Source: Watersipora subatra (Eukaryota > Bryozoa > Gymnolaemata > Cheilostomatida > Watersiporidae). Taken from it: a stretch of DNA of 64,000 nucleotides. The translations under genes and the position numbers were made by a program. The notes under the pieces are model-generated. The model searched no databases. It was not told where the DNA came from and saw only the letters and a list, made by a program, of their open reading frames with translations. Below, piece by piece: positions 51,466-63,149 of this stretch (position 1 is its first letter; each line of letters begins with the position of its first letter). The stretch lies in assembly GCF_963576615.1 (NCBI RefSeq), contig NC_088712.1:18025527-18089526 (forward strand). Reading direction: 5' to 3'.

Positions 51466-54400
51466 GTATAAATATATAAATCTCAATGTTTGTCTGTTGG
51501 TCTGTCTGTTTTTCGTGTGTTCAATTATAGCGACAAAGTTTTAGCAACAAGAAATGCACTTCGTACTGGATTTAAACGCGGCACCTCCAGTTTGTGAGGC
51601 GGGCAAGCTAACCTATTAAGTTACCCATGCTACATGAGTTACAATAAATTAATCATGCTCATTGTCATTACCTCCGTTAAAAAATGCATAGCGACGCTGT
51701 GTGATGCGTAGCGCCACTAAAGTTGGCTTTACAGCCTTCACAGCTCTTATTATAGTAAGTTATTAGTAAGTATTATAGTAAGTACATGTAGTAGTAGCAA
51801 GGGGTAGCTCACGTTACTCAAATGCAGCCCTAGGCAATCCCCTAGTACAGGGGTCGGCAACCTTTTCCACTAAAAGAGCCATTTGGACCCGATTTCCACA
51901 AAAAAACCCAATGGTAGCCACAAACCCCCTTTGAAATTTTTAATTAAAAAAAATACTACATGTAACTTTTTTGTTTAACTTTTAATGCTTTTATACCATG
52001 TTTACACCATAAAACGCAAAGGTGTGGCATGTATAATGATTTAACTGCTGAGAAAACCAAAATTATACTTTTGCAAAGAACAATAAAATGCCTTTGGCGG
52101 TTTTATTGGCGCATATAATTGTTATAAGGTGTACTACCTGTATTAGTGTTGTTGTTTGTCAGTAGTGTTGTTGAAATTATATCAGAAGGTATCTCGTAGC
52201 GATCTAGCCCTACGTGCAAATCTGGTAGTACATTTTTCTGTACTTTTATGTTTAAGTTAAAGCTGCGTGACGATCATGTGATAAGGAACTAATAATAATA
52301 GAACAAATGATGACGCATAACAAACGACAATGTTTGAATTATCACCATAATTACATTTTTTTAAATTATATTACAAAATCTAGTGATTAAACTTTTATAG
52401 TTTCATGAATTACTTGGCATACGGTAAAAAGGAAAAAAATCCAAAGACAGAAGGAGCCGTAGTGATCAGATGAAAGAGCCGCATGCGGCTCCGGAGCCGC
52501 AGGTTGCTGACCCCTGCCCTAGTATATGCCTATAACAAAAGATTTTTAATAATAAGAAGTTTTATCTCTGTGAACAATTTTTGGCAGCAGAACACTTTGG
52601 CGGCAGCAGAGCTCCTTGGCAGCACTAGAACACTTTAACAGCAGCCAAATCTACTATCAACAGTAGAGCTCAGGAAAACAGGAAATTTAAACTAGGACTT
52701 GAAGAGGTCACTAACTTTTAGTGAAGAGTGGCAAACAATAATATCAGAAACCATTACAAAATTTTAAATAAATATAATCTCATGGATTGTATTAAAAAAA
52801 TATAAACTTTTTTTACTTTATATTATTATAAAAACTGTCATCAAAACGCTTGTTAAAACTGGCCAAGAAACATCACAGCATACCTCACGGCGAGCTCGTT
52901 TAGTTTGAAGTTGTCTTCCCTGAAGTTGGACAGCGCAGCGTTGCAGAATCTCATCATGCTTTAATACAAGTTGAAGACGCTCCTGGTTAAGTTTTCGGTA
53001 CTTGGAGAGGAGTGCTGAAAGGTCAGATAATCCTTCCACCTTGTTCGAAATTGAGACCTCTGGAAGGATGAAAGAATTATATTATAAAATAGCCATAAAC
53101 CTGGGATTTTTTAAATTTTTAGTTTGATACCCTGCAGTACATGTGTAGCTTCAGAACAAGTTGCTAAACAACTTCCATGGTAGCCTATGAATCCATCAAT
53201 TTATAGCAATTGTCTTTCCATGGTAGCCTATGAATCCATCAATTTATAGCAATTGTCTTTAAATTTAAACTTGCACAAAACTGTAGTAGATTGTATCAGA
53301 AAGTATTGATTATTTTTTATGTTTGAGGTGATCTGATTGCAAGGATGTTTCAAGATTAAAATCGAAATAACTTGCTTCCGGTTAAAATGATCAGAAGGAA
53401 ATTATGTGCAAAATAGCGTGACTAGTTGCTATCATTGCTATAGTTGATATCAGCTATTGTGTTCAAGTTACAGCTCTATATTCTGTCAGTCACTTTGCAG
53501 CAATATCAAAATTTATTAATTATTTTTTATGTTTATATTTTTTTAGGTGGTCTGACTGCCAGGGTGTTTCAAGATTAAAATCAACAAAACTTGACCGCAG
53601 TTAAAACGCTCAGAAGAAAAATATGTGTGTAATGACATCACTAGTTGTTAGCGGTTATTGTTAGTTGATATCAGCTATTGTGTTCAAGTTGCAGTGTTAT
53701 GTGTCTCTATTCTGTCAATCTCTTTGCAGCTATAACCGTCATAATAGCACTTTTTCTCGATATGAGCGTTTTAATCGCGATCACATTTTATCGGTATTAA
53801 TTTTGAACCATCCTGGTAATCAGACCATCCCAAACATCAAAAACAATCCCAAATGATAAAAACTACTGATACCTTCTGATAGAATATTTTATTTTTTTAC
53901 TATTTACTATTGAATTTAATTTTTTGAGTTTCTAATTAGATGGGTGATTAGGAGGCAAAGTAATAAAGTTGGATTTATTATTCTCTATATGCAAATGTCA
54001 AAGTCTGTCTGTTTGTCCAGCTATAGCAATTAAAATCTAGCAATGAAACATCGCAAAAAAATTGATCTCAGAACCTACCATTCTCAAGGCAACAAGCTTA
54101 CCCATTACGTTACGCTAAATGCATTTATATCATTGGGTGATCTGAGTCTTTATTTGAATTAAAATAATCACAGCGACTCTGTGTTACGCGCAACGTCACT
54201 AAACGTTGCTCTCCCAGCTCTTATTAGTAAGTTTAGTAATACGGATACTAGCTTACTCAAACTAGCCAATGGCAACTACATTACCTGCCACTGTTTATAA
54301 GTTGTCTTTTGTTACTTGTGCAACGCCGGACATTCATCTAGTCTCTACTATAATAAGCATACAATAAATTTCTACATGCTTGTCAGAAGCTAACTTTATA

Positions 54401-57400
54401 GGTGAAAAGAAAAGATTGCTTTCAATAGGATTCGAACTCGTAACCTTCAAGTTGATACACCGCCACTCCAACACTCAATCTAATGCGCATATACTGATTC
54501 TCTGTAGTTCATCAGCTCACCTGACAAGCATCCACGGCACACTAGACTACCAGGGCAGCAGTAGAAACTATTTCTAGCACTATTGACTGTGTTGAAACTA
54601 CTAATGAAAGGAGATTGTGTCATTCAGCTATAGAATGATTATGACAGCGCTACAAAGCAGACTAGAGCTGATAGAATTGGGTTCGTTGTAAAGTGAACAA
54701 AAAAGGGTTAATAAAACCTTCATACCTCATGCGCGAGATGAGTAAGCAATACCTATGCGAGTACAAACGAAAAGAACTAGCTTGCTTTGTAATTTCAAGT
54801 TTGATTTGTCTTCCCTTAACTAATAAACTCCAATCGTGTCACACTGCATTTATTTCTTGCTAAAATGCTAAAAAATTGAAACATATTCCATAGATGGATA
54901 TCATAAACATTCTAAAGATATATATTTTATAGAAGTCATTCGTTTATATTCCGTTCTCTGATGTGTCATCAAATTTGTAAAGGCTTATATTACAGTCTCT
55001 ACTTAAAATTAAAAAGGTTGATTAGCTTGCAGGATGCAATGGCTGCCTGCTGACAATTTTTTAAATAAGGATAACCAATAGTATTAAAAAGCATTTACAA
55101 GTGAGGACAACTCCCTAGGTCAATGTATACTAACCAAGAAAGAATTATCGACTGAATTGATTAATGATAAATGTAAGTAACATGATTTGATAGTTTTGAA
55201 CGTACAGTCATACTTTGACTTACGAGCTTAATGCGTTCCGAGACTGAGCTCATATGTTAATTTACTCGCATGTTGGTGCAATTTATTTATATATAGAACA
55301 ATTAAATATATATTGATTGGTTTCCAAACTCTAAAAAAATGCAAATAAAACACTCAAAACAAGATATTGTACCAAAAAGAACATGTTGATTATTTTCCTA
55401 ACTTACCATGAGCTTTTAAAAAGCAACAAATAAAAATAATGCAAGGAAATGTGATTAAATAAAATGTAAAATTAAATACATACAATAGCAGCTAACGCTA
55501 TCATTTGCCAGAAAGGGAGATATCCTAAAAAGTTATAGAGAGTTATCCTTCATTACAACAGTTGACTTCGATAAATTTGGATTTTATCAAAGTCTTGAAA
55601 GACAAAATTAGAAGCAAACCTAAAAGCAAACTTTCATTTTTAACTTGAGGTAATTAAAATTTCTTCGGCGTTCATAGTTTGAAGTTTCTCGCTGGCTAGC
55701 TAATTTTTCCTTTGTTTCGCTTTCACAACTAGCCGGTCGTTTTAAGATAAACCTATCTGAGGACGTTTGCCTTTGTCGCCCTTTCAACATGTTCCGATTA
55801 GGACGAACACAAGTGTCGTCATAAACGCTTAATGTACGACCACTAGTCAACTTGTCCGAATGTTTATAGTTTTGATAGATAGCAACGGCCTTTTTACATT
55901 GCATCGTTCAATTACGCTGCACACCGGCCAATTGTTGATCTTTTAACCAATGCCTGAGCAGTCTCTCCATCAGCGGTCGTGAAGATCGCTGCGCCGTTTA
56001 GAAACTATAGTTAGTCCTTTTGCGAACTAAATAAATTCCCTGAATATAATCCTTCTGTTTGATAATTGTGGATGTATTTCTGTCATATTGCTGAGCTAGC
56101 TCAATCACGCATACACATTTGGCATATTTTTCAATAATTTTCTGTTTAATAATTGTTATCATTAGCTTTTTCTTTGCATTTCATCTTTCATTTTACTGGC
56201 AAACTTTTGGTCTACGCACAGTACTTTTAATTCACATAATATTGCACGCACAAAAAAAAACACGGTACAAAAGTATAACCTGAGCAGTTGAAAAATACGG
56301 AGTGATGCTGTTCTCATAAAACACCTCCAGCATACTTGGCGACTGACTCACGCGCTCGCATCTCAAACATAGCTCGTATGTTAGTGCTAAAACTTGCTTA
56401 AAAGCTGGCTCGTATCTCAAGTTTCTCATACGTTGGAGCATTCGTTAAGCTGAAGTATTACTGTACAAGGATAACCAATAATATCAAAAGGGTATTTAAA
56501 ACTAAGGACAACTCCATAATTCAATGTGTATTAACCAATAACCAATAGATTTTAACATACCTTGAGAATTGATTATTTTGACTAGAAGATGAATGTATGA
56601 GTCAGCATGTCAGCGTTTGTCTTTTAATAAATAAATTATCTTATACTTTATGTATATACAAAGAAGTATCAACAACTAAGCAATGTTTTTCATGTTACAA
56701 TTTAGTATCATTATAACTTACCGGACTAGCATATGCATGTAAAGTTTGAATGAGATTAGCAACAAATTGTGGAACACACACACACACACAAGCACGCAAG
56801 CACGCAAGCACGCGCACATACACCTGTAGTACATTCAAACAATATTGTGATTAGCTTGATTGTACTTATAGTGATACTCAACGCTTTAGTTACTAAATAT
56901 TTGTGGTTTGTCATCAGTAGTGGGATAGGTCGAAGTCCATTCACATACATACAGTTATACGTATGTACATACATACGCTAGCTAATACACACTTAGCTAA
57001 TAAGCCTATATGTGAATATTAAAAAATTTAAGCCGATTGGTCAAGGTTGTTGAGCACAGCTAGTGATTGGTGGAGATTATTGAAGGCATATGGTGATTGG
57101 TCAAAATTATTAAACACAACTAATGATTGATTGGTTAGGATTGTTTACCATGGCTAATGATTGGTCAACATTAACTTACCCTAAAGCATATTGACAATAA
57201 ACAATATTATATATTGAAATAATAAAGACATTAACACTGATCAATTACTCTGAAGCAACTCTTAATCCTCATGTAGTACTGTAAAAAATGAGTATCACAT
57301 GACCTACCTGAGCAGGTGTAGCCATTTCCTGTGTATCCATGGTTACAAGTACAGGTGTAACTACCAATCGTGTTATCACACCTGGCGTTTGGACTGCACC

Positions 57401-59501
57401 AGTTTGTTGATGTGCTCTCACACTCATCTATGTCTGCAATGTGAAAACAGAATTTCACATCAATTCAAGAATGAATAGATCTTGTTATTGTCCTAAAAAA
57501 TTGCTATCATTATTTTAGTATTTCATACATTAAATTTTTAGACTTTGTTATGTAATTACTTTGAACCCAAAAATATGATGCTATGCTAACTAACCACTAA
57601 CTAAAATATCTAACTACATAAACATCAATTTTTATTAACAAACCAGAATAAAAATCCATCTGAAAAAACTTCATGTTGACCAGAACAATTTAAAATAATG
57701 TCTCTACCTACAAATGTATTTAGTAGCTCCACACTCATTAATCCAAAGTACTTTACGCAGCCTTCCATACAGTGTATCTGATATATCTGTACTTACCAAC
57801 ACAAACCATCTCATTTATGGCCGGCACATGTCCTGTATCACATTTACATCTATATGAACCATCAGTGTCTTTACATTCTCCTCGACCATTACAGTAAATA
57901 TCACTAGCATTCTTTTCACTTCTCGCTTCTGCACACTCATCAATATCTACAAAAACATAGTCAAGAGACCCCAACTCCGTATAAGGAAGCATGATTAGTT
58001 ACTGACATTACATAGAGTAGGTGGATGATTATGGTTTAGAAATAAATCAGTGTAATTAAACAGATTTTATTTTGTATTGTATCTAGACAGAAACTGTTGC
58101 AGGTAATGAAATGTCTGCATAACCCTCACAAGGAAATGATTGGTGAACGAAGTAGTCATGTGGAAGCAACTTCACAAAATAGATCTACATTATATGGAGA
58201 CACCGCTAATGGCGGTCTCTTGCCAGATTGACAGCGATCCAGTCTAGTAGCATAAATATTATTTTGTACTGTTGTTAGACAGAGTCAATCATGATAAGTA
58301 AATGAATGATATAAACCTACAATGAAGAAACTTGTCAAAGATTGATCAAGAAAGGACAACTCTTGAAAATCAATTTTAATTTGTTCTAGGGTTTGCATAT
58401 GCTTAATTTTGCTCTATAATATAGTCATCTAAAATTTTATAATTATAAATTATTTAAGAGTAATTGGAAATAATCACTAATAAATAAATTATTATTGAAA
58501 TTTCCTTTCTGTTCCTGAAACAATTTTATTGTGATAAGGGACTCTCTCTGGATACCAAACCTGCGTAAACCTGTGTGGATTCAGTCTTTGATAGACCTCT
58601 TTAAGCTCATTTTATTTGTTCGTAAATTTGTTATCTAGCAAGTAATTTTTGACTTGTGTAATTATGATAGAATTTGTACCACTATTTGAGGCTAAAATTT
58701 GTGTTTTGCACCCATGCTCAAGCTGGACATGTGGCTACAAGTTTCTCCTAGTTTACGCGAAGTGTTTTATTCCAAATGGCAATGCGTAAAGATTTTGCTC
58801 TTCTAGAAAAATTGTTTGAACTCGAATATCGACTAGTTCAGCAGTGCAGAAGAAGAGCTTAGGTCAGAAGGCACAGTGGAAGGTATTAAACAACTAGAAG
58901 ACAATGAAATGAGTCCAAATAGAAGCAACAATCGGAACACATCTTGCCGACCGAACGATGCAAACAATATTGTTTAAAAAGTACTAATTTTTGCCAATTG
59001 TTTATTTTATTTATTTTTAAATATATATTTGTAGCATTTGATAGATTATTTTACCGAACACGGTTATTATCTTATTTGGCAATGATATTACAATCTTTGA
59101 AATCTGTCAATTATTAGTAAGTTTTCAATTTTTAGCAATCATACTTTCTCAAAGAGTAAGTTTAACAAACTGGTAAGTAAAACAGCCCTTTGTATCATAA
59201 AAATGGCTTTACTATTAAAGCCAAGCTTGCCAACCTTAAAATCCACAAGAAACTTTGGCAGCCATTTTTACAAAGATTCAAGATGGAATTCGTACTTTCG
59301 CTTGAGTCAGCATGTAATAGGGTTGGTAGAGATGAGCTTAGATGTTGTATAACAGTATGATAAGTGCGAACTACTTACTCCAGCAGTCAACTCCAGTTCC
59401 GCGGTATCCAATTAAACAAGAGCAGTCAAATGAACCTACAGTGTTTATGCAATAGGCATTTCTGTCGCAGTCGTCTGTCCCTTCTGCACATTCGTCAACA
59501 T
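48538..59501 (-). CDS. Gene B: tandem paralog of gene A (5' end not found)
   Basis: Exons (high to low): 59501-59379, 57946-57797, 57433-57308, 53059-52884, 48657-48538. Phases are 1-1, 1-1, 1-1, 1-0 and 0-stop, identical to the matching gene A exons, and the joined frame is open. The product has three calcium-binding EGF modules, the charged helix with Cys and RARRE, and the zipper exon with penultimate-region Cys. The gene is in tandem with and upstream of gene A in the same orientation. No signal-peptide exon or counterpart of gene A exon 2 was recognised between 59502 and 64000, so the 5' end is either divergent, outside the window or lost. The protein is presumably secreted like A if complete. 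Confidence 0.75.
49545..49735. repeat. Dispersed repeat, copy 2, continuing into an inverted copy of 48835-48925
   Basis: TTAGCCCCAAAACCCAGGCT matches 47248-47340. The following GATCATTAAAC and CCTATCCTGTGGGGGGTTTA with ATCATTGGCGATACGCTAT match, in inverse orientation, the segment at 48835-48925. Confidence 0.6.
51483..51790 (+). mobile_element. Helitron-like repeat, 5' fragment
   Basis: It begins TCAATGTTTGTCTG after (TA)n and contains an antisense tRNA-like stretch (GGATTTAAACGCGGCACC) and a CGACGCTGTGTGATGCGTAG block shared with the 53998 copy. The 3' end is not present. Confidence 0.4.
51848..52516. mobile_element. hAT MITE, 669 bp, perfect 8-bp target duplication
   Basis: It begins CAGGGGTCGGCAACC and ends GGTTGCTGACCCCTG, which are inverted repeats with one mismatch. 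The 8-bp duplication CCCTAGTA is present on both sides (51840-51847 and 52517-52524). The right end continues into GCGGCTCCGGAGCCGCA, a G+C-rich subterminal palindrome. No coding potential. It lies in the last intron of gene B. Confidence 0.88.
52884..53059 (-). CDS. Gene B helical exon with conserved Cys and RARR site
   Basis: This 176-bp phase 1-0 exon follows the acceptor CTTCCAG and ends at GAG|GTATGC. Its Leu/Gln/Arg-rich helix includes [17 protein letters not shown] and ends KRARRE. It is the gap-free counterpart of the C-terminal 43 residues of gene A exon 10. The N-terminal part of the exon is shorter and unrelated. Confidence 0.8.
53270..53888. mobile_element. Foldback-family element, copy 5 (duplicated left arm)
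   Basis: Two successive left-arm copies (about 53290 and 53515; each with TTTCAAGATTAAAATC and a GATATCAGCTATTGTGTTCA block) are followed by one inverted right arm (GAGCGTTTTAATCGCGATCA). The structure suggests internal tandem duplication. It lies between gene B EGF and helical exons. Confidence 0.55.
53998..54341 (+). mobile_element. Helitron-like non-autonomous repeat
   Basis: TCAAAGTCTGTCTGTTTGTC start; GCAACGCCGGACATTCATCTAG|T end. The following TCTCTACTATAATAAG resembles another Helitron-type 5' terminus, as also after the 19344 end. Confidence 0.5.
55205..56463. mobile_element. Pogo/Tigger-like element relic, 1259 bp, TA target duplication
   Basis: It starts TA|CAGTCATACTTTGACTTA and ends GAAGTATTACTG|TA, imperfect inverted termini with TA on both sides. 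On the minus strand, near 56125-55900, a decayed frame resembles a CENP-B/pogo-type DNA-binding domain: [20 protein letters not shown], a KQKDYI segment, then [17 protein letters not shown]. The catalytic part is not recognisable. It is located in the gene B helical-to-EGF intron. Confidence 0.65.
57025..57175. repeat. ~32-bp degenerate tandem repeat (GATTGGTCAA)
   Basis: Four to five copies of TGATTGGTCAAGGTTGTTGA-like units, just past the last gene B EGF exon. A related array lies at 59855-60035. Confidence 0.65.
57308..57433 (-). CDS. Gene B last EGF exon
   Basis: This 126-bp phase 1-1 exon starts DIDEC, has six cysteines and core [12 protein letters not shown], and ends YTGNGYTC. It mixes features of gene A exon 8 (core) and exon 9 (length). 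Only 363 bp separate it from the previous exon, so no counterparts of gene A exons 5-7 can lie between. Confidence 0.86.
57797..57946 (-). CDS. Gene B EGF exon matching gene A exon 4
   Basis: This 150-bp phase 1-1 exon starts [N][15 protein letters not shown] and shares the long first loop and NAS sequon of gene A exon 4. The core is [12 protein letters not shown], followed by [11 protein letters not shown]. The intron upstream is about 1.4 kb and the intron downstream only 363 bp. Confidence 0.86.
58020..59370. other. Gene B intron between first two EGF exons
   Basis: Unique AT-rich sequence without recognisable elements or exons. Confidence 0.45.
59379..59501 (-). CDS. Gene B EGF exon matching gene A exon 3
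   Basis: This 123-bp phase 1-1 exon starts DVDEC and has six cysteines, with core [12 protein letters not shown] and ending YRGTGVDCW. The donor GGA|GTAAGT leaves an A, so the next module begins with Asn instead of the usual Asp. It is the first gene B exon I can recognise. Confidence 0.84.
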
Positions 59502-59854
59502 CTACAGAGATTGTACAGTTTTTGCTCAACATTTTCACAACAAGATGCTTTTGATAAAACTAAACTCGATGTTCTAATGTAAAGGATCGTAGCACACAAC
59601 ATGTTAATTGTGACAACACATCAACTTCTTGAGAATAAACATTAGCAGACAGCAGTCGATTACACCAGAAGTTATACAACATTATGTTATTACATATGCT
59701 GATTATATTGTTAGTGCTTAAAATAATATATGTTTAATACAAAGTATAAGTTTTTGATAAAGCTATCGATAAAACAAAAATTGACAATCAATGTGTACAT
59801 TAATACTGTAATGTACTGGCCAAAATTACTAAACACAATTTTTCGTGGTCCCTT

Positions 59855-60035
59855 GACTATCATGACTAATGGCTGGTAAAAGTTATTAAACAAACCCGGT
59901 GATTGGAGCAGTTTGGTGAGCACAACTAATGATTGATCAAGATTAGGCTGATGCTTAGTCAAAATAATGAAGCGCAGCTGAGGATTGGTCTGGATTACTG
60001 AATTTTGCTAATGACTGGTAAGAATTATAACAGTA
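59855..60035. repeat. ~32-bp degenerate tandem repeat, second array
   Basis: Units such as AACTAATGATTGATCAAGAT and GAGGATTGGTCTGGATTACT match the 57025 array. It abuts the 114-bp MITE. Confidence 0.6.
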
Positions 60036-60040
60036 ACTAC

Positions 60041-60154
60041 TGTAAAACCTCAATTTGAGCGCCACCTCAATTTAAGCCCCACTTCTAATATAGCGCCACT
60101 ATATGGGAGGGTTGAAAAATGCCACGCCATGGTGCTCGAAGAGGGGTTTTACAG
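60041..60154. mobile_element. Small TA-flanked MITE, 114 bp
   Basis: It begins CTGTAAAACCTC and ends GGGGTTTTACAG, with TA on both sides. The interior has repeated GCGCCAC-type motifs. A Tc1/mariner or pogo-derived MITE is most likely. Confidence 0.65.
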
Positions 60155-61468
60155 TACTGACATCGATCAGAGTGCTAAGATATATTATGATGCTTCTACA
60201 AAACAATAATTATGTAATTATAACACAATCTCTTTTTGTGCCTTTGTTTGGTATGAGCTCATCAAAGTACTAAAATGGAACAACTCTACAGCGTTTAGAG
60301 CAAGAATTTGGCAAACACATGGTTGATGGTTGTTAGTCATAAATGTGTGTTGATGAATCGAAACAGCCTGAGTTGTCTGAAAACAGCCGCTACAGCGTAT
60401 TGAAACACAGTAAAGTCTATCAGTCTTTGTTGTGTCCATCCATTCATCCAAAGCTATGATTAAAATTTAGAAAAAAATATTTCTTTTACCAAGATTCAAA
60501 CATGCGACATTCGGCTTGATAGACTGACTACTACCTGCCCAATCGACCACCTAGCTGTACTTCAGAATAGCTGTTGGTAATTTAATACACCCGGCAAGCT
60601 CTTGCAGTACATGAGACTCTCAAAGTACCAACCATAACTAATCATAAAATTTGTAACAGAGCCGCACAGGGCAGAGTTGCCAGACCAATGGAAACATATA
60701 TGGGAGCGCACTAGTTTCCAAATGAACAGGCCATGCCCACTATTTTTATATAAGCTATAATAAAAATACTGCAACATTAACAAACAAAAATACCTCCCAT
60801 GGCAGTAGCTTTAAAACTGATTGTTGTAATAAACCATTTGAAAAAAGACAAAATTCCCAACAAGATGCTGCCAATAATCTTATGATTTGAAATAAAATAA
60901 CTCTTTTAAAGCTCAAATGAAAGTACAGGTCTTACTTAGATTGGCATTTGGCTCAAATTATGATAGTTTTTGTATCTGCAACTAGTTTCTGGTTGGGATT
61001 TCCAGCGAAATTACATGTTTTGATGTTTGTATGAAAACTCTAAGTGCTATTAAACCGTCAACAGATATAACAGTATAGTGTCTAGCAGCAATATTCATTT
61101 GAATACTGTATGTGGACACCTTTCCACATCCTGTTTATCTCAAAAGCGCGAGATATATTTATTAACTACAACAAGAGCGCGGCAGCAATTGCAATAGTTA
61201 AAACGTTATCATAAAAAGGTTTGAGTATTGACTGCAATAGTCTTCAAAAAGAAAAAATACAAAGAATAGAAATGTACAGCTGAGAATTGAAACTGTAAAT
61301 ACAAAAAGTGGCTTCCTTTACATAGCTCCATTTTTCACCTGTCACCTAATTGAATTAATGAACTAAGTTCTGTGGAAACTAAATTATACATTTAATTTTT
61401 AAATCTGTACTAAAATACATAAAGTATATTGTGGTGGATCGTGTCCACGTACTAAACCAAACCCAGCC

Positions 61469-61497
61469 AATCTACATACTATAATAGTATGTAGATT
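61469..61497. repeat. Perfect inverted repeat upstream of transposase-like ORF
   Basis: AATCTACATACTAT and its exact inverse separated by one base. It could mark an element boundary, but no partner was found at the other end. Confidence 0.6.
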
Positions 61498-61639
61498 TTA
61501 CATTCTTTGCATGAGTTTTTCTACAATTTATATATTTTATATTTATATATTATATGTACAGTTGTATATTTGGCCGCTTTTGTTTACAACTTTAGAATGT
61601 GTACAAAATTTATTTATCGTTTGCAAAGTTTTTATTGTA

Positions 61640-63140
61640 GCTGGTGCCTTCAGAAACAGACAGTCAGGAGGTGAAGCTGTTAAGAGACTGCAGAAAGCTC
61701 TACCTAACAGTACTCGTAGATCTAGACAAGCTGTGCGGAAGCTGGCCCTTCATGTCGGAGTGCAGTTAGCTGAAAAAGCGGACACTGATGAGAGACGTGA
61801 CAAGCAACCAATTGCTGATGATACTGTTTAGAAGGCTCAAACTATCTATTAAAGAGATGATACATTGCAACAAGCTCCAGCTATGAAAGATTGTAGATGC
61901 CTCAATGGAGGAATGGTTCAGAAACGGCATCTTTACCATAACATCAGTGAGACACACGAGCTCTACAAAGTTTAGTACAATGACACAAACCCTATAGGTG
62001 GAACCAAGTTTGCTAAGCTTAGACCTGCTCAAGTGCTGCATATCCTCATAATAGCCTATATAGTTATAATAACTCTATTATTAATAGCCTCATAATGTTT
62101 GTGTGTGTTCATCACATGAGAATATGTTGACGTGCATTTCTGTGCTAGCTAAAAACCGTAGTTTACCATCTAATGGTCGAGAGTTAGTGAATATCATTGT
62201 TTGTGATCGTACTAACCAAAGGTGTATGCACATGCTTGATACTCAGTGTAGTGATTGTAAGTCAGTAAAGAATTTCTATTTGGTTATCAGAGACAATGTG
62301 GACACGCGAGTAGTTTGGTTTCAGTAGGAAACAGCTGACAAAAAGGTTCAAAAGGTAAGGCATGAAGGTTCGTTTAATGAGCTCCTCGATTGTTTGGTGA
62401 AACGATGGGATACTTTTCTGACTCTCTGTTACATTAAAGATCCGCAAACCTCATATTATGAACAATTGGAAAGAAAATTGGGACCAAATGAAGCAGTTGT
62501 GCTATTGAAAGTTGAATTTAGGAAAACCTACCTAACATCTCATCAGGATGAAACACAAGCTGCTCATTGGGCATACAACCAGGTTACATTGTTTACCTGT
62601 TGCACAAAGACTCTAAATGGAATACATAGTGCTTGTTTTGTCAGTGACTACCTAAATCATGATAAGTATTCCGTTTATGTGTACATTGGCAAGCTGATAT
62701 CAATGATAAAATCTGAAAATGAATGTTTAACTTCAGTCTGCATGTTTTCAGATGGCTCGGGGGCACAGTTCAAAAACCGTTCCATGTTCGCTAATCTTCA
62801 CTGGTTTAAGGTGGCCCATGAACTTTAGCATTTTGAATGGAACTTTTTTGCTACCGGCCATGGAAAAGTGCCAGTCGATGGTTTGGAAGGTAGTTTGAAA
62901 ATATTTGTGCGTCGCACAGTGTTAGGGCGTAAAGCTGTTGTGACCAATGCAGAGAGCTTTGCTCAATCATGTAAAAGCTCAACTGCTACAGTTGTTTTCG
63001 TGAAACCTGATGAAATTTTAGAGACAAAAGAATATCTGAACCAGCGGAGGGAAAATATAACAACTTTAAAAGGCACACAGCTTGTTCACCAACTTGTTCC
63101 AACAAGACCTTGTAACGCTGCATATGGTCCGGTAGGCTAA
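61640..63140 (+). pseudogene. Decayed transposase-like ORF
   Basis: From 62103 to 63140 one frame is open except for two TAG codons at 62325-62327 and 62826-62828. Motifs in order: a basic N-terminal segment (RLQKALPNSTRRSRQAVRKL) near 61.7 kb, KFAKLRPAQV near 62.0 kb in other frames, CVCSSHENML, then DETQAAHWAYNQVTLFT, VSDYLNHDK, SDGSGAQFKNR and WNFFATGHGKVPVDGLEGSLK. The SDG-x-QFKNR and GHGK-x-x-DG blocks recur in a family of repetitive transposase-like proteins I have seen in cnidarians, molluscs and fish, but I cannot name the superfamily. Terminal repeats were not found. Confidence 0.6.
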
Positions 63141-63149
63141 AATGTGAAA

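Noticed and set aside
55620..55904. 94-residue minus-strand frame considered as a host gene
   Set aside because: It lies wholly inside the TA-flanked pogo/Tigger-like element and has no exon context; most likely element debris.
60218..60451. Cys-containing minus-strand frame considered as a gene B 5' exon
   Set aside because: Cysteine spacing does not fit EGF, there is no signal peptide, and no suitable phase-1 donor or acceptor pair was seen.
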